From Alphaproteobacteria bacterium (GTDB taxonomy: Bacteria; Pseudomonadota; Alphaproteobacteria; Micropepsales; Micropepsaceae), in contig JAGWRJ010000069.1 in NCBI GenBank assembly GCA_028869725.1, forward strand, positions 1 through 6,996: a stretch of 6,996 nt of DNA, written 5' to 3'. Positions 1-5,885 of the stretch are shown piece after piece. Within the stretch, counting starts at the first letter, position 1. The number at the start of each line of letters is the position of its first letter. A model generated the notes under the pieces. The model did no database searches. It was not told the origin of the DNA and saw nothing but the letters and a program-made list of their open reading frames with translations. The position numbers were made by a program, and so were the translations under genes.

Positions 1-536
1 CGTGCTACCAGTTCCTTGCCGGTGCCGCTTTCACCCATGATCATGACTGTCAGGTCCGTTTGGGTCAGGCGGGCGATGACGCGATAGATTTCCTGCATGA
101 CCGGAGAGCGGCCAATCAGGGGTAAGCGCTCTTCGCTGCCCTCGTCGGTGGGGGCGCTACGCTGCGTCTGTGGAAGTTCAAGCGCTCTCTGAACTACAGC
201 TATTAACTCCTTAAGATCGAAGGGTTTTGGAAGGTAGTCGAAGGCGCCTCGCTCCGCCGCGGTAATTGCCGTCAGAATGGTATTTTGCGCGCTCATTATG
301 ATTACCGGCAGTTCGGGCCGGGTACGCTTGATACGGGGAATAAGATCAAAACCATTCTCGTCAGGTAGGACGACGTCGCTGATAACAACGTTACCCTCCC
401 CTGCTGCCACCCAGCGCCATAACCCGGCCGCAGTTGAAGTTGTTCTTACATCGTATCCCGCTCGTCCAAGCGCCTGAGAGACTACGGTACGAATGGCTGC
501 GTCATCATCGGCGACTAGGATCTGTCCGTTGGTCAT
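1..536 (-). CDS. ntrC: Nitrogen regulation response regulator NtrC, 5' part (runs off the left edge)
   Basis: This is the N-terminal part, 178 codons, of an NtrC-family sigma54-dependent activator. When phosphorylated by NtrB it switches on nitrogen-assimilation genes. The receiver domain spans about residues 5-118, with the acidic cluster DDD at 10-12, the phospho-acceptor D54 (ISDVVLPDENG), S82 in place of the usual Ser/Thr, and K104 in the KPF motif. A linker follows, then the start of the AAA+ domain (LIGRSPVMQEIYRVIARL) with Walker A GESGTGKE at 168-175, just before the window ends. The rest of the AAA+ domain and the Fis-type DNA-binding helix lie outside. The ATG at 536 overlaps the ntrB stop as ATGA, which supports the start and indicates translational coupling. 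The direct neighbour NtrB separates this from other sigma54 activators such as NtrX. Confidence 0.93.
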   Translation of the reverse strand, partial: MTNGQILVADDDAAIRTVVSQALGRAGYDVRTTSTAAGLWRWVAAGEGNVVISDVVLPDENGFDLIPRIKRTRPELPVIIMSAQNTILTAITAAERGAFDYLPKPFDLKELIAVVQRALELPQTQRSAPTDEGSEERLPLIGRSPVMQEIYRVIARLTQTDLTVMIMGESGTGKELVA

Positions 537-1663
537 GTGAGTTCTCGCGCTTTAGGAAGAAGGATGCGGAACTGGGTGCGTCCAGGGCTAGAATCGCATT
601 CGATCACCCCGCCATGGTCACCTATGATCTTCGCGACCAGAGCTAGCCCCAGGCCAGAACCCCGTAGCTTGGTGGTGACAAACGGGTCAAAAATGTGGGG
701 TAGAAGATCAGCGGGGATACCGGCGCCGTTGTCTCGAACGGTCACTTCAAGCGGTAGGCTGATGCTGCCGGGTCCGGCGCGCATTCGCATGCCGGGGCGA
801 TAGGCGCTCGTCAGTACGATCTCTCCGCCGTCCTCGGCGACCGCGTCGGCAGCATTGCGAACTAGATTGAGGAAGACCTGCACGAGACTGTCAAAATCCC
901 CGAGAACAGGCGGCAACGAGGGATCGAAAGACTCGCTGAACTTGACATGACGCGCAAAACCAGAGATCGCAACTTTGCGAACGCGATCAAGGACTTCGTG
1001 GATGTTGACGGCGTTTTGCGCCGGTGCGTGGGTGTCCCCGAAGGCCTCCATTCGATCGATGAGGCCGCGAATTCGGTCACTCTCAGCACAGATCAGTCCA
1101 GTGAGGTTACGCTCTTGGACTGGCACGGCCTCTTCCAGAAGTTGGGCTGCTCCACGGATTCCAGCGAGCGGGTTCTTGATTTCGTGGGCCAGAACCGCAG
1201 CCATCCCGGAAAGCGACCGGACTGCGCCTCGATGCAGAATTTGACGGTCCAGCCGGTGTGCCAGCCCCCGATCCTGGAGCATCACTACGACCGCTCCCGC
1301 GGGCTCTGACAATGGAGTTGCCATTACATCCGCGAGCCGCTCGCCAAGTCTGGGCGTCGAAAGGTCAAGATCGCGCTCGCCAACTGTGGCACCGCGTTCA
1401 CGCGCCTGCACGAGGAGGGAGAGTAAGGGCGAGCCAAAGGGAACCAGATCCGCGAACGGGTGCTTCAGCAACAGAGGTAGGCTTAGCCCAAAAAACTGTT
1501 CGGCCGCTGGATTGGCGTAGATAACCGCGTCATTGCTGCTGACCAAAAGCAAAGCTGACGGCAATGCCGCAGCGATGTGCCGGGCATACGATTGTTGCGC
1601 CTCTTCACTAGCCCGTCGGGACACTTTTGTGCTCACAAATTGGGCAATTTCAAAATTGATCAT
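533..1663 (-). CDS. ntrB: Nitrogen regulation sensor histidine kinase NtrB (NRII)
   Basis: This is a soluble sensor kinase/phosphatase that, in this family, is controlled by PII proteins and phosphorylates NtrC under nitrogen limitation. A PAS domain lies at about residues 28-130 (NDAVIYANPAAEQFFGLS). The dimerisation and phospho-acceptor helix has H160 in the motif LAHEIKNPLAGIRGAAQLLE. The ATPase domain has N270 (N box LVRNAADAV), DNGAGIP at 311-317 (G1), DPFVTTK at 326-332 (F box) and GSGLGLA at 335-341 (G2). No membrane segments are seen, and 376 residues is normal for the family. The catalytic set is complete. The ATG at 1663 has no strong ribosome binding site, and a GTG at residue 14 is a possible alternative start before the PAS domain. 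It is transcribed with ntrC (ATGA overlap) and divergently from ispDF. The usual alphaproteobacterial upstream partner dusB is absent here. Confidence 0.94.
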   Translation of the reverse strand: MINFEIAQFVSTKVSRRASEEAQQSYARHIAAALPSALLLVSSNDAVIYANPAAEQFFGLSLPLLLKHPFADLVPFGSPLLSLLVQARERGATVGERDLDLSTPRLGERLADVMATPLSEPAGAVVVMLQDRGLAHRLDRQILHRGAVRSLSGMAAVLAHEIKNPLAGIRGAAQLLEEAVPVQERNLTGLICAESDRIRGLIDRMEAFGDTHAPAQNAVNIHEVLDRVRKVAISGFARHVKFSESFDPSLPPVLGDFDSLVQVFLNLVRNAADAVAEDGGEIVLTSAYRPGMRMRAGPGSISLPLEVTVRDNGAGIPADLLPHIFDPFVTTKLRGSGLGLALVAKIIGDHGGVIECDSSPGRTQFRILLPKARELT

Positions 1664-1726
1664 AAACTAGGCATGTGGCAACGCAAGCGGGAAATCTATG
1701 GGTGCGTTCAGGTGAACAGCATTGGC

Positions 1727-1755
1727 CAGACAGCCCCCGTGGACATGCGTATGAT
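1727..1755 (+). promoter_or_regulatory. Candidate sigma70-type promoter for ispDF
   Basis: A -35-like CAGACA (1727-1732, four of six matches to TTGACA) is followed after exactly 17 bases by a -10-like TATGAT (1750-1755, five of six matches to TATAAT). Transcription would start near 1762, giving a leader of about 90 bases that includes the palindromic element. This is a pattern match only. Alphaproteobacterial promoters vary, and chance matches of this quality are common. Confidence 0.35.
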
Positions 1756-1764
1756 CCGCCAGTC

Positions 1765-1804
1765 ACCCTATCCCGAGGGCTCTGGTTCGAACCGCTTTTA
1801 GGGT
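1765..1804. repeat. Nested inverted repeat / palindrome in the ispDF leader
   Basis: A perfect 10-base palindrome GGTTCGAACC (1784-1793) sits inside an outer inverted repeat ACCCTA (1765-1770) and TAGGGT (1799-1804). It could be an operator for a dimeric regulator or a foldable leader element. The inner sequence resembles a tRNA T-arm, but no other tRNA arms surround it. The function is unknown. Confidence 0.45.
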
Positions 1805-1854
1805 AGCCGCTACAGACATGCCCGGCGCTTCTGATAGAACCGGTCTGCTTAGCA

Positions 1855-3018
1855 GTGATGAGTCGCATGCCCTCTGTTGCCCTTCTGATTGTCTCGGCCG
1901 GAAAAGGTGATCGCTTCGGAGGTGGAGTGCCGAAGCAGTACCGTTCGCTCGCCGGACAGACGATCCTGCGTCGGACGATCCTTGCCCTCTCCGATGTTGC
2001 CGACGGGCTCATTCAGGTTGTCGTAGGTCCCGACCACCTCGAAAACTACGCCGCAGCGACGGCCGGCCTTGATCTACCAATGCCTGTGCTGGGAGGCGCG
2101 ACGCGCCAGGACTCGGTGCGTAGCGGGCTCGAGTCGCTCAGCGCGAAGGCTCCCGATTTTGTGCTGATTCATGATGCTGCCCGCCCCCTGGTGACGCATG
2201 CCCTTGTGCTACGTGTCCTTGCTGCGCTTGAAAAAGGCGTCGACGCAGCAATTCCCATGGTGGCCATGGCCGATACCCTCCGACGACAGAATGCGGATGG
2301 GAGCTGGTCCTTGGTGCCGCGTGACGGCATCTGGCGGGCACAAACGCCTCAGGGCTTTCGCTTTGCCGAAATTCTCAAGGCTCACCGGGAATTCAAATCC
2401 CAGTCCGTCACCGATGACATGGCTTTGGCCGAAGCGGCCGGTCTTTCGATCGCCCGGGTGGATGGAGAAGAGACCAACATGAAGATCACGACACAGGATG
2501 ATCTGGCGCATGCCGAGCGTCTTTTGGCTGGCGCCTATGAATTTCGAACCGGCTCTGGCTTCGATGTCCACCGATTTACAGAAGGCGATCATGTTTGGCT
2601 CTGCGGTATTCGCATTGATCATACGCATGCGCTAGAAGGCCATTCGGACGCTGATGCTGGGTTGCATGCGTTGACTGACGCAATATTGGGGGCCATTGGT
2701 GCGGGGGACATCGGTCAGCACTTTCCTCCGAGCGATGAGCGCTGGCGTAACGCCGCTTCTGACCGTTTTCTCGCACACGCAAATGACCTATTGCACTCAG
2801 CCGGTGGCCAGTTCGTACATGGCGACGTCACCCTGATCTGTGAACGGCCCAAAATTGGTCCGCATCGCGAAGCCATGCGGGTACGAATTGCCGAAATCCT
2901 CGGCATTCCGCTCGGGCGCATTTCCGTCAAGGCGACCACAACCGAAGGACTTGGCTTCACCGGGCGCCGTGAAGGACTGGCGGCGGAAGCTGTCGTTACT
3001 GTCAAGCTGCCTGCATGA
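1855..3018 (+). CDS. ispDF: Bifunctional IspD/IspF enzyme of the MEP isoprenoid pathway
   Basis: This 387-residue fusion carries out two MEP-pathway steps. IspD (2-C-methyl-D-erythritol 4-phosphate cytidylyltransferase) is followed by IspF (2-C-methyl-D-erythritol 2,4-cyclodiphosphate synthase). The IspD half, about 6-226, shows SAGKGDRFGGGVPKQ (14-28), GGATRQDSVRSGL (80-92), HDAARPLV (106-113), TPQGFR (164-169) and ETNMKITTQDDL (206-217). The IspF half, about 230-387, shows GSGFDVHRF with the zinc-site residues D237 and H239, then HSDADAGLHALTDA with H271, and KATTTEGLGFTGR near the C terminus. All key motifs are present, so both halves should be active. Fused IspDF is common in Alphaproteobacteria. 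The start at 1855 is GTG. ATGs at 1858 and 1867 are equally possible, since none has a clear ribosome binding site. The stop overlaps the pgpA start as ATGA. Confidence 0.96.
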   Translation: MMSRMPSVALLIVSAGKGDRFGGGVPKQYRSLAGQTILRRTILALSDVADGLIQVVVGPDHLENYAAATAGLDLPMPVLGGATRQDSVRSGLESLSAKAPDFVLIHDAARPLVTHALVLRVLAALEKGVDAAIPMVAMADTLRRQNADGSWSLVPRDGIWRAQTPQGFRFAEILKAHREFKSQSVTDDMALAEAAGLSIARVDGEETNMKITTQDDLAHAERLLAGAYEFRTGSGFDVHRFTEGDHVWLCGIRIDHTHALEGHSDADAGLHALTDAILGAIGAGDIGQHFPPSDERWRNAASDRFLAHANDLLHSAGGQFVHGDVTLICERPKIGPHREAMRVRIAEILGIPLGRISVKATTTEGLGFTGRREGLAAEAVVTVKLPA

Positions 3019-3467
3019 GGCCAGCGTCGTTTATCGCCTCGCTCTTTGGGATCGGCTACATCCCATTTGCCTCCGGAACCTGGGCAAGCCTTGTGGCCCT
3101 CTTCCCTGCCTTTGGCCTAATGTACGAGGGCGGGCCTGGACTCTTGGGCCTGTCGGTGGGGGTGGTCAGCATCCTTGGAATCTGGGCGTGTGACGTCCAC
3201 GTGCGTACGACGGGTCGTCATGACCCTTCGGAGTGCGTGATCGACGAAGTAGCTGGCCAATGGCTGGCTTGTATGGCCGCCCCCCTTTCCCTGCCCGGCT
3301 ATGTTCTGGCCTTCGCTGCTTTTCGCTTTTTCGATATTTTAAAGCCTTGGCCAGCCAGTACCGCCGAGCGCGCGCCTGGCGGACTTGGTGTCATGATGGA
3401 TGATCTGGTCGCCGGAATAATGGCGGCAGTCCTGATCGCGGCCATTCATGCGACTGGACTCGTATGA
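3015..3467 (+). CDS. pgpA: Phosphatidylglycerophosphatase A
   Basis: This 150-residue inner-membrane phosphatase converts phosphatidylglycerol phosphate to phosphatidylglycerol, the last step of phosphatidylglycerol synthesis. Family motifs are visible in order: FGIGYIPFASGTWASL (11-26), the acidic metal-binding-type motif SECVIDEVAGQW (72-83), FRFFDILKPWP (103-113) and GGLGVMMDDLVAG (122-134). Hydrophobic stretches at about 42-59, 85-102 and 132-148 fit membrane segments. The ATG at 3015 overlaps the ispDF stop (ATGA), so translation is probably coupled, because no good ribosome binding site is visible. The length is near that of other PgpA proteins. Its position between ispDF and a cinA-type gene matches other alphaproteobacterial chromosomes as I recall them. 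Confidence 0.93.
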   Translation: MRPASFIASLFGIGYIPFASGTWASLVALFPAFGLMYEGGPGLLGLSVGVVSILGIWACDVHVRTTGRHDPSECVIDEVAGQWLACMAAPLSLPGYVLAFAAFRFFDILKPWPASTAERAPGGLGVMMDDLVAGIMAAVLIAAIHATGLV

Positions 3468-3473
3468 GACTGC

Positions 3474-3480
3474 AAGGAGG
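3474..3480 (+). promoter_or_regulatory. Strong ribosome binding site of pncC
   Basis: AAGGAGG lies five bases before the ATG at 3486 and nearly matches the anti-Shine-Dalgarno sequence. It fixes the start of the amidohydrolase gene. It is the strongest ribosome binding site in the window and contrasts with the weak sites of the other genes. Confidence 0.8.
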
Positions 3481-3485
3481 CACCT

Positions 3486-3974
3486 ATGTTTACGTCATCC
3501 CAGCTGCGACTGGCTGAACGGGTTCTAGCCGAAGCTCGGGCCCAAGGCGTACGCATTGCCACCGCTGAGAGCTGTACAGGAGGCCTAATCGGCGCTCTGC
3601 TCACCGAAATCCCCGGCTCATCTGAGGTTCTTGATCGGGGGTTCATCGTCTATTCCAATCGCGCCAAACAGGACCTTCTTGATGTTCCCGGAGATCTCAT
3701 CGCGGACATGGGCGCTGTTTCCGAGCCCGTTGCGCGCATGATGGCCGAAGGCGCGCTGGCAAATTCTCACGCCCATCTTGCTATCGCGGTCACTGGCATC
3801 GCTGGTCCCTCAGGGGGTACGCCGCTCAAACCTATCGGTCTAGTCCATATTGCTGCCGCCCGCGAGAACCGCTCCATACGCCATGAAGCTCATCGCTTCG
3901 GCGACATCGGACGGACTAATGTCCGCGTCAAGACGATGGAAGCCGCGCTTGAACTCCTGTTGCAGATGCTTTAG
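3486..3974 (+). CDS. pncC: Nicotinamide-nucleotide amidohydrolase (CinA C-terminal domain, PncC-type)
   Basis: This 162-residue stand-alone CinA C-terminal domain belongs to the family that deamidates nicotinamide mononucleotide to nicotinic acid mononucleotide in the pyridine nucleotide cycle. The signature TAESCTGG is at 26-33, with S29 the expected nucleophile. YSNRAKQDLL follows, with K61 the expected catalytic lysine, and then AVTGIAGPSGGTPLKPIGLVHIA at about 101-123. The N-terminal MoCF/COG1058 domain of full-length CinA is absent, as in E. coli PncC, so this is the normal short form and not a truncation. The start is set by AAGGAGG. It follows pgpA by 18 bases in the same operon. Its stop TAG overlaps the stop of the opposing DUF3108 gene by two bases. 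Confidence 0.93.
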   Translation: MFTSSQLRLAERVLAEARAQGVRIATAESCTGGLIGALLTEIPGSSEVLDRGFIVYSNRAKQDLLDVPGDLIADMGAVSEPVARMMAEGALANSHAHLAIAVTGIAGPSGGTPLKPIGLVHIAAARENRSIRHEAHRFGDIGRTNVRVKTMEAALELLLQML

Positions 3975-4822
3975 CGCAGAACGATACGTTTGCCGTTGAT
4001 GCTGAGTCCGGTAAGGCCTGCACTCACGCGTCCCCAATCCGTATCAGCCCATAGTTCCACAGGAACGACATAGCGTCCCAATGGAGCGGATGGTGCGACA
4101 ATATCAATGACGCGCGCGTAAATGGACGGCCAACGGTTCTTTCCCCGTAGCAGATTTGGCTTGTATCCAGCAATCTGCCGATAGTGGAGTGCACAGATAT
4201 GCACCACATCGGTTTGGAGAGGAGCATGGGGTACCTGCTCTTCGTCGCGCAGATAAGTAAATGCGATATTGTAGCGTCGGCGTCCGTCGAAGACCCTTAC
4301 TACAGTCCCACAGGGTTGCTGTGGCGTGGTCGATAGACCCGTCAGAATCGCGCCGATCGCACTCATCGGATCGATACCCTTCTCTTGTTCTTGCACGGAC
4401 ACCGGGTAGCGTTTGGTGTTATAAGGAGGATTGGCGAGCAATGTCGGCGGCCCGTACTGGTGAAACGAGAGCTTTACCTGCTGTATCTTGTCAGTCGAAC
4501 GTCGGGCAAAGGAATCATAGATGAAGGGCGCGAGCGTAGATTGTGCAAGCCGGCCACTGACACCCGCATTGATCTGGGCCTGCCAGAAAACGCTGACAAA
4601 TCCACTGGTGCTAAAATGGGAAGTCGCCTGGTAGACGCCCTTGTCAAATATCGCATGATATTCTGTGTGGCCAAACGGTACGAACCAGAAGCGCAATTCA
4701 TAGGCAACATCGATCCGTCCGACCGCTTGCGGGGGCTGCGGCGCAGCCGGAACGGCTGCCATGGCGGTGGGCACCGAGGTCAGGGCTATGAGGGCCATAG
4801 CAGCCCACAGAATTTGTCGCAT
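3971..4822 (-). CDS. Secreted DUF3108-domain protein of unknown function
   Basis: This protein of about 283 residues looks exported. From the ATG at 4822 it begins MRQILWAAMALIALTSVPTAMA, a Sec-type signal peptide with likely cleavage after AMA at residue 22, followed by an Ala/Pro-rich linker and a beta-rich body. DUF3108-like features include VAYELRFWFVPFG (39-51), IDPMSAIGAIL (150-160), VFDGRRRYNIAF (177-188) and IAGYKP (217-222). Two cysteines, C171 and C210, could form a periplasmic disulfide. I favour the ATG at 4822 over an upstream in-frame TTG at 4864 because it puts the signal peptide at the N terminus. The family's function is not known to me beyond a likely periplasmic or envelope location. 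The gene is monocistronic here, convergent with pncC and divergent from meaB. Confidence 0.8.
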   Translation of the reverse strand: MRQILWAAMALIALTSVPTAMAAVPAAPQPPQAVGRIDVAYELRFWFVPFGHTEYHAIFDKGVYQATSHFSTSGFVSVFWQAQINAGVSGRLAQSTLAPFIYDSFARRSTDKIQQVKLSFHQYGPPTLLANPPYNTKRYPVSVQEQEKGIDPMSAIGAILTGLSTTPQQPCGTVVRVFDGRRRYNIAFTYLRDEEQVPHAPLQTDVVHICALHYRQIAGYKPNLLRGKNRWPSIYARVIDIVAPSAPLGRYVVPVELWADTDWGRVSAGLTGLSINGKRIVLR

Positions 4823-4898
4823 TTTTGCTTTCGCTAGTTCCTTCAATTGGCCACACTGCGGCAATTAGGAAAGACCAGCAGATGATTGTGGTTCAAGC
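4823..4898. other. Short divergent intergenic region between the DUF3108 gene and meaB
   Basis: These 76 bases separate two diverging start codons and so should hold both promoters. By eye I found no hexamer pair with good spacing in either direction. AAGGAA lies about 15 bases upstream of the DUF3108 ATG, and AGGAAAG lies far upstream of the meaB GTG. Both are too distant to be convincing ribosome binding sites. Confidence 0.5.
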
Positions 4899-5882
4899 GT
4901 GACCGAAAAAGTCGTTGACGATCTGGCATCACAAATTCGTTCCGGTGACAGACGGGCGCTGGCGCGCGCCATCACGCTTGTAGAATCCAAGCGGGCCAGC
5001 GATGCCCGGGATGCCGAGATTCTGCTGACTGGATTGTTGCCATACACCGGGCAGGCAGCCCGACTAGGGATTTCAGGGGCTCCTGGGGCCGGAAAATCAA
5101 GCTTCATCGAGGTGTTTGGCACGCATTTGACGAACCTGGGACACAAGGTTGCGGTGCTGGCGATTGATCCCTCCTCTCAGCGTTCGGGAGGCTCCATTCT
5201 TGGCGACAAGACGCGAATGACGAGACTGGCGCGCGATCCGGCAGCTTTTATACGTCCCTCCCCAGCCGGCACGACACTTGGCGGTGTTGCGCGCCGCACG
5301 CGTGAGGCGATGCTGCTGACTGAGGCGGCAGGGTTCGATGTCATAATCATAGAGACTGTCGGGGTTGGACAATCCGAAACGGCCGTTTCCGACATGGTGG
5401 ACGTGTTCGTTCTTCTGGCGAGCCCGGGCGGCGGCGACGAACTGCAGGGCATCAAGCGCGGGGCTATGGAACTCGCTGATCTTGTGCTCGTGACTAAGGC
5501 GGATGGAGACCTCGCGGCCGCGGCCCGTAGGGCGGTTTCCGATTACCGCATGGCATTGCATCTCATGCGTCCGAAATATCCGTCCATCGCACCTGAAGTC
5601 ATGGCGGTTTCCGCCCACGAAGGCTTGGCGATTGCTGATGCTTGGAAGGCTATGATGGCGTTACATGCCCGGCTTACGCAGGAAGGACATTTGCAACGGC
5701 TAAGACAGGAGCAGGCTCGTCGCTGGTTTTGGAATGAAGTCCAGAATGTCCTGACTGAGATGATTCTGCATGATCCGCGCAGCGCTCTCGCCGCCAAGCG
5801 CATTGAGGCCGATGTCATGGCCAGCCGTCTTCTCCCGCATGCAGCTGCACGGGACCTTATAGATACGTTCCAGCGCCCCTGA
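4899..5882 (+). CDS. meaB: MeaB-type G3E-family GTPase, methylmalonyl-CoA mutase chaperone (ArgK-like)
   Basis: This 327-residue P-loop GTPase belongs to the MeaB/MMAA/ArgK family, which loads adenosylcobalamin into methylmalonyl-CoA mutase and protects it. Walker A is GAPGAGKS at 60-67. The family segment AIDPSSQRSGGSILGDKTRM is at about 88-107, and RPSPAGTTLGGVARRTREAM at about 119-138. The Walker B region FDVIIIETVGVGQSE lies at 146-160, and VTKADGD at 198-204 is the guanine-specificity motif. A C-terminal helical region at about 250-327 fits the dimerisation arm. The GTG at 4899 is the only start before an in-frame stop at 4866, and its ribosome binding site is weak. No mutase gene is visible nearby, so the exact partner (methylmalonyl- or ethylmalonyl-CoA mutase) is unknown. 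Older annotations call this family LAO/AO transport ATPase (ArgK), which is less likely. It converges on phaZ. Confidence 0.92.
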   Translation: MTEKVVDDLASQIRSGDRRALARAITLVESKRASDARDAEILLTGLLPYTGQAARLGISGAPGAGKSSFIEVFGTHLTNLGHKVAVLAIDPSSQRSGGSILGDKTRMTRLARDPAAFIRPSPAGTTLGGVARRTREAMLLTEAAGFDVIIIETVGVGQSETAVSDMVDVFVLLASPGGGDELQGIKRGAMELADLVLVTKADGDLAAAARRAVSDYRMALHLMRPKYPSIAPEVMAVSAHEGLAIADAWKAMMALHARLTQEGHLQRLRQEQARRWFWNEVQNVLTEMILHDPRSALAAKRIEADVMASRLLPHAAARDLIDTFQRP

Positions 5883-5885
5883 ATG

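Larger units (their letters stand above)
1664..1854. other. Divergent intergenic region between ntrB and ispDF
   Basis: This 191-base spacer must carry the promoters for both ntrB (leftward) and ispDF (rightward). It contains a candidate rightward promoter and a nested inverted repeat, each listed separately. I found no convincing leftward promoter for ntrB by eye and no sigma54-type GG-N10-GC site that I would defend. No coding remnant is evident: the reverse-strand open frame through it starts inside ispD and looks like a shadow. Confidence 0.6.

Noticed and set aside
947..1309. Plus-strand frames inside ntrB
   Set aside because: They lie opposite a complete histidine kinase with all catalytic boxes, and show no independent start signals or domain features.
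1765..1805. tRNA gene suggested by the T-arm-like GGTTCGAACC
   Set aside because: The bases on either side do not form a proper five-base T stem plus acceptor, and no D arm or anticodon arm is found upstream. It is better described as a palindrome.
1650..2012. 120-codon minus-strand reading frame across the ntrB/ispDF gap, considered as a dusB remnant
   Set aside because: It begins within ispD, overlaps the ntrB start and has no DusB motifs or other recognisable features. It is Arg/Ser/Pro-rich, as expected of a shadow frame.
3486..3974. pncC as a truncated cinA pseudogene
   Set aside because: The short form is a normal stand-alone family member. It has its own strong ribosome binding site and intact catalytic residues.
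4385..4837. 150-codon plus-strand frame antisense to the DUF3108 gene
   Set aside because: It lies fully opposite a gene with a clear signal peptide and domain, and its translation shows no family features.
4823..4864. Longer start (TTG at 4864) for the DUF3108 protein
   Set aside because: It would add 14 mostly polar residues before the signal peptide and uses a rarer start codon, whereas the ATG at 4822 gives a standard signal peptide.
5097..5618. 173-codon minus-strand frame antisense to meaB
   Set aside because: It is fully covered by meaB, whose GTPase motifs are intact. The translation is rich in His, Arg and Ser and looks like a shadow.
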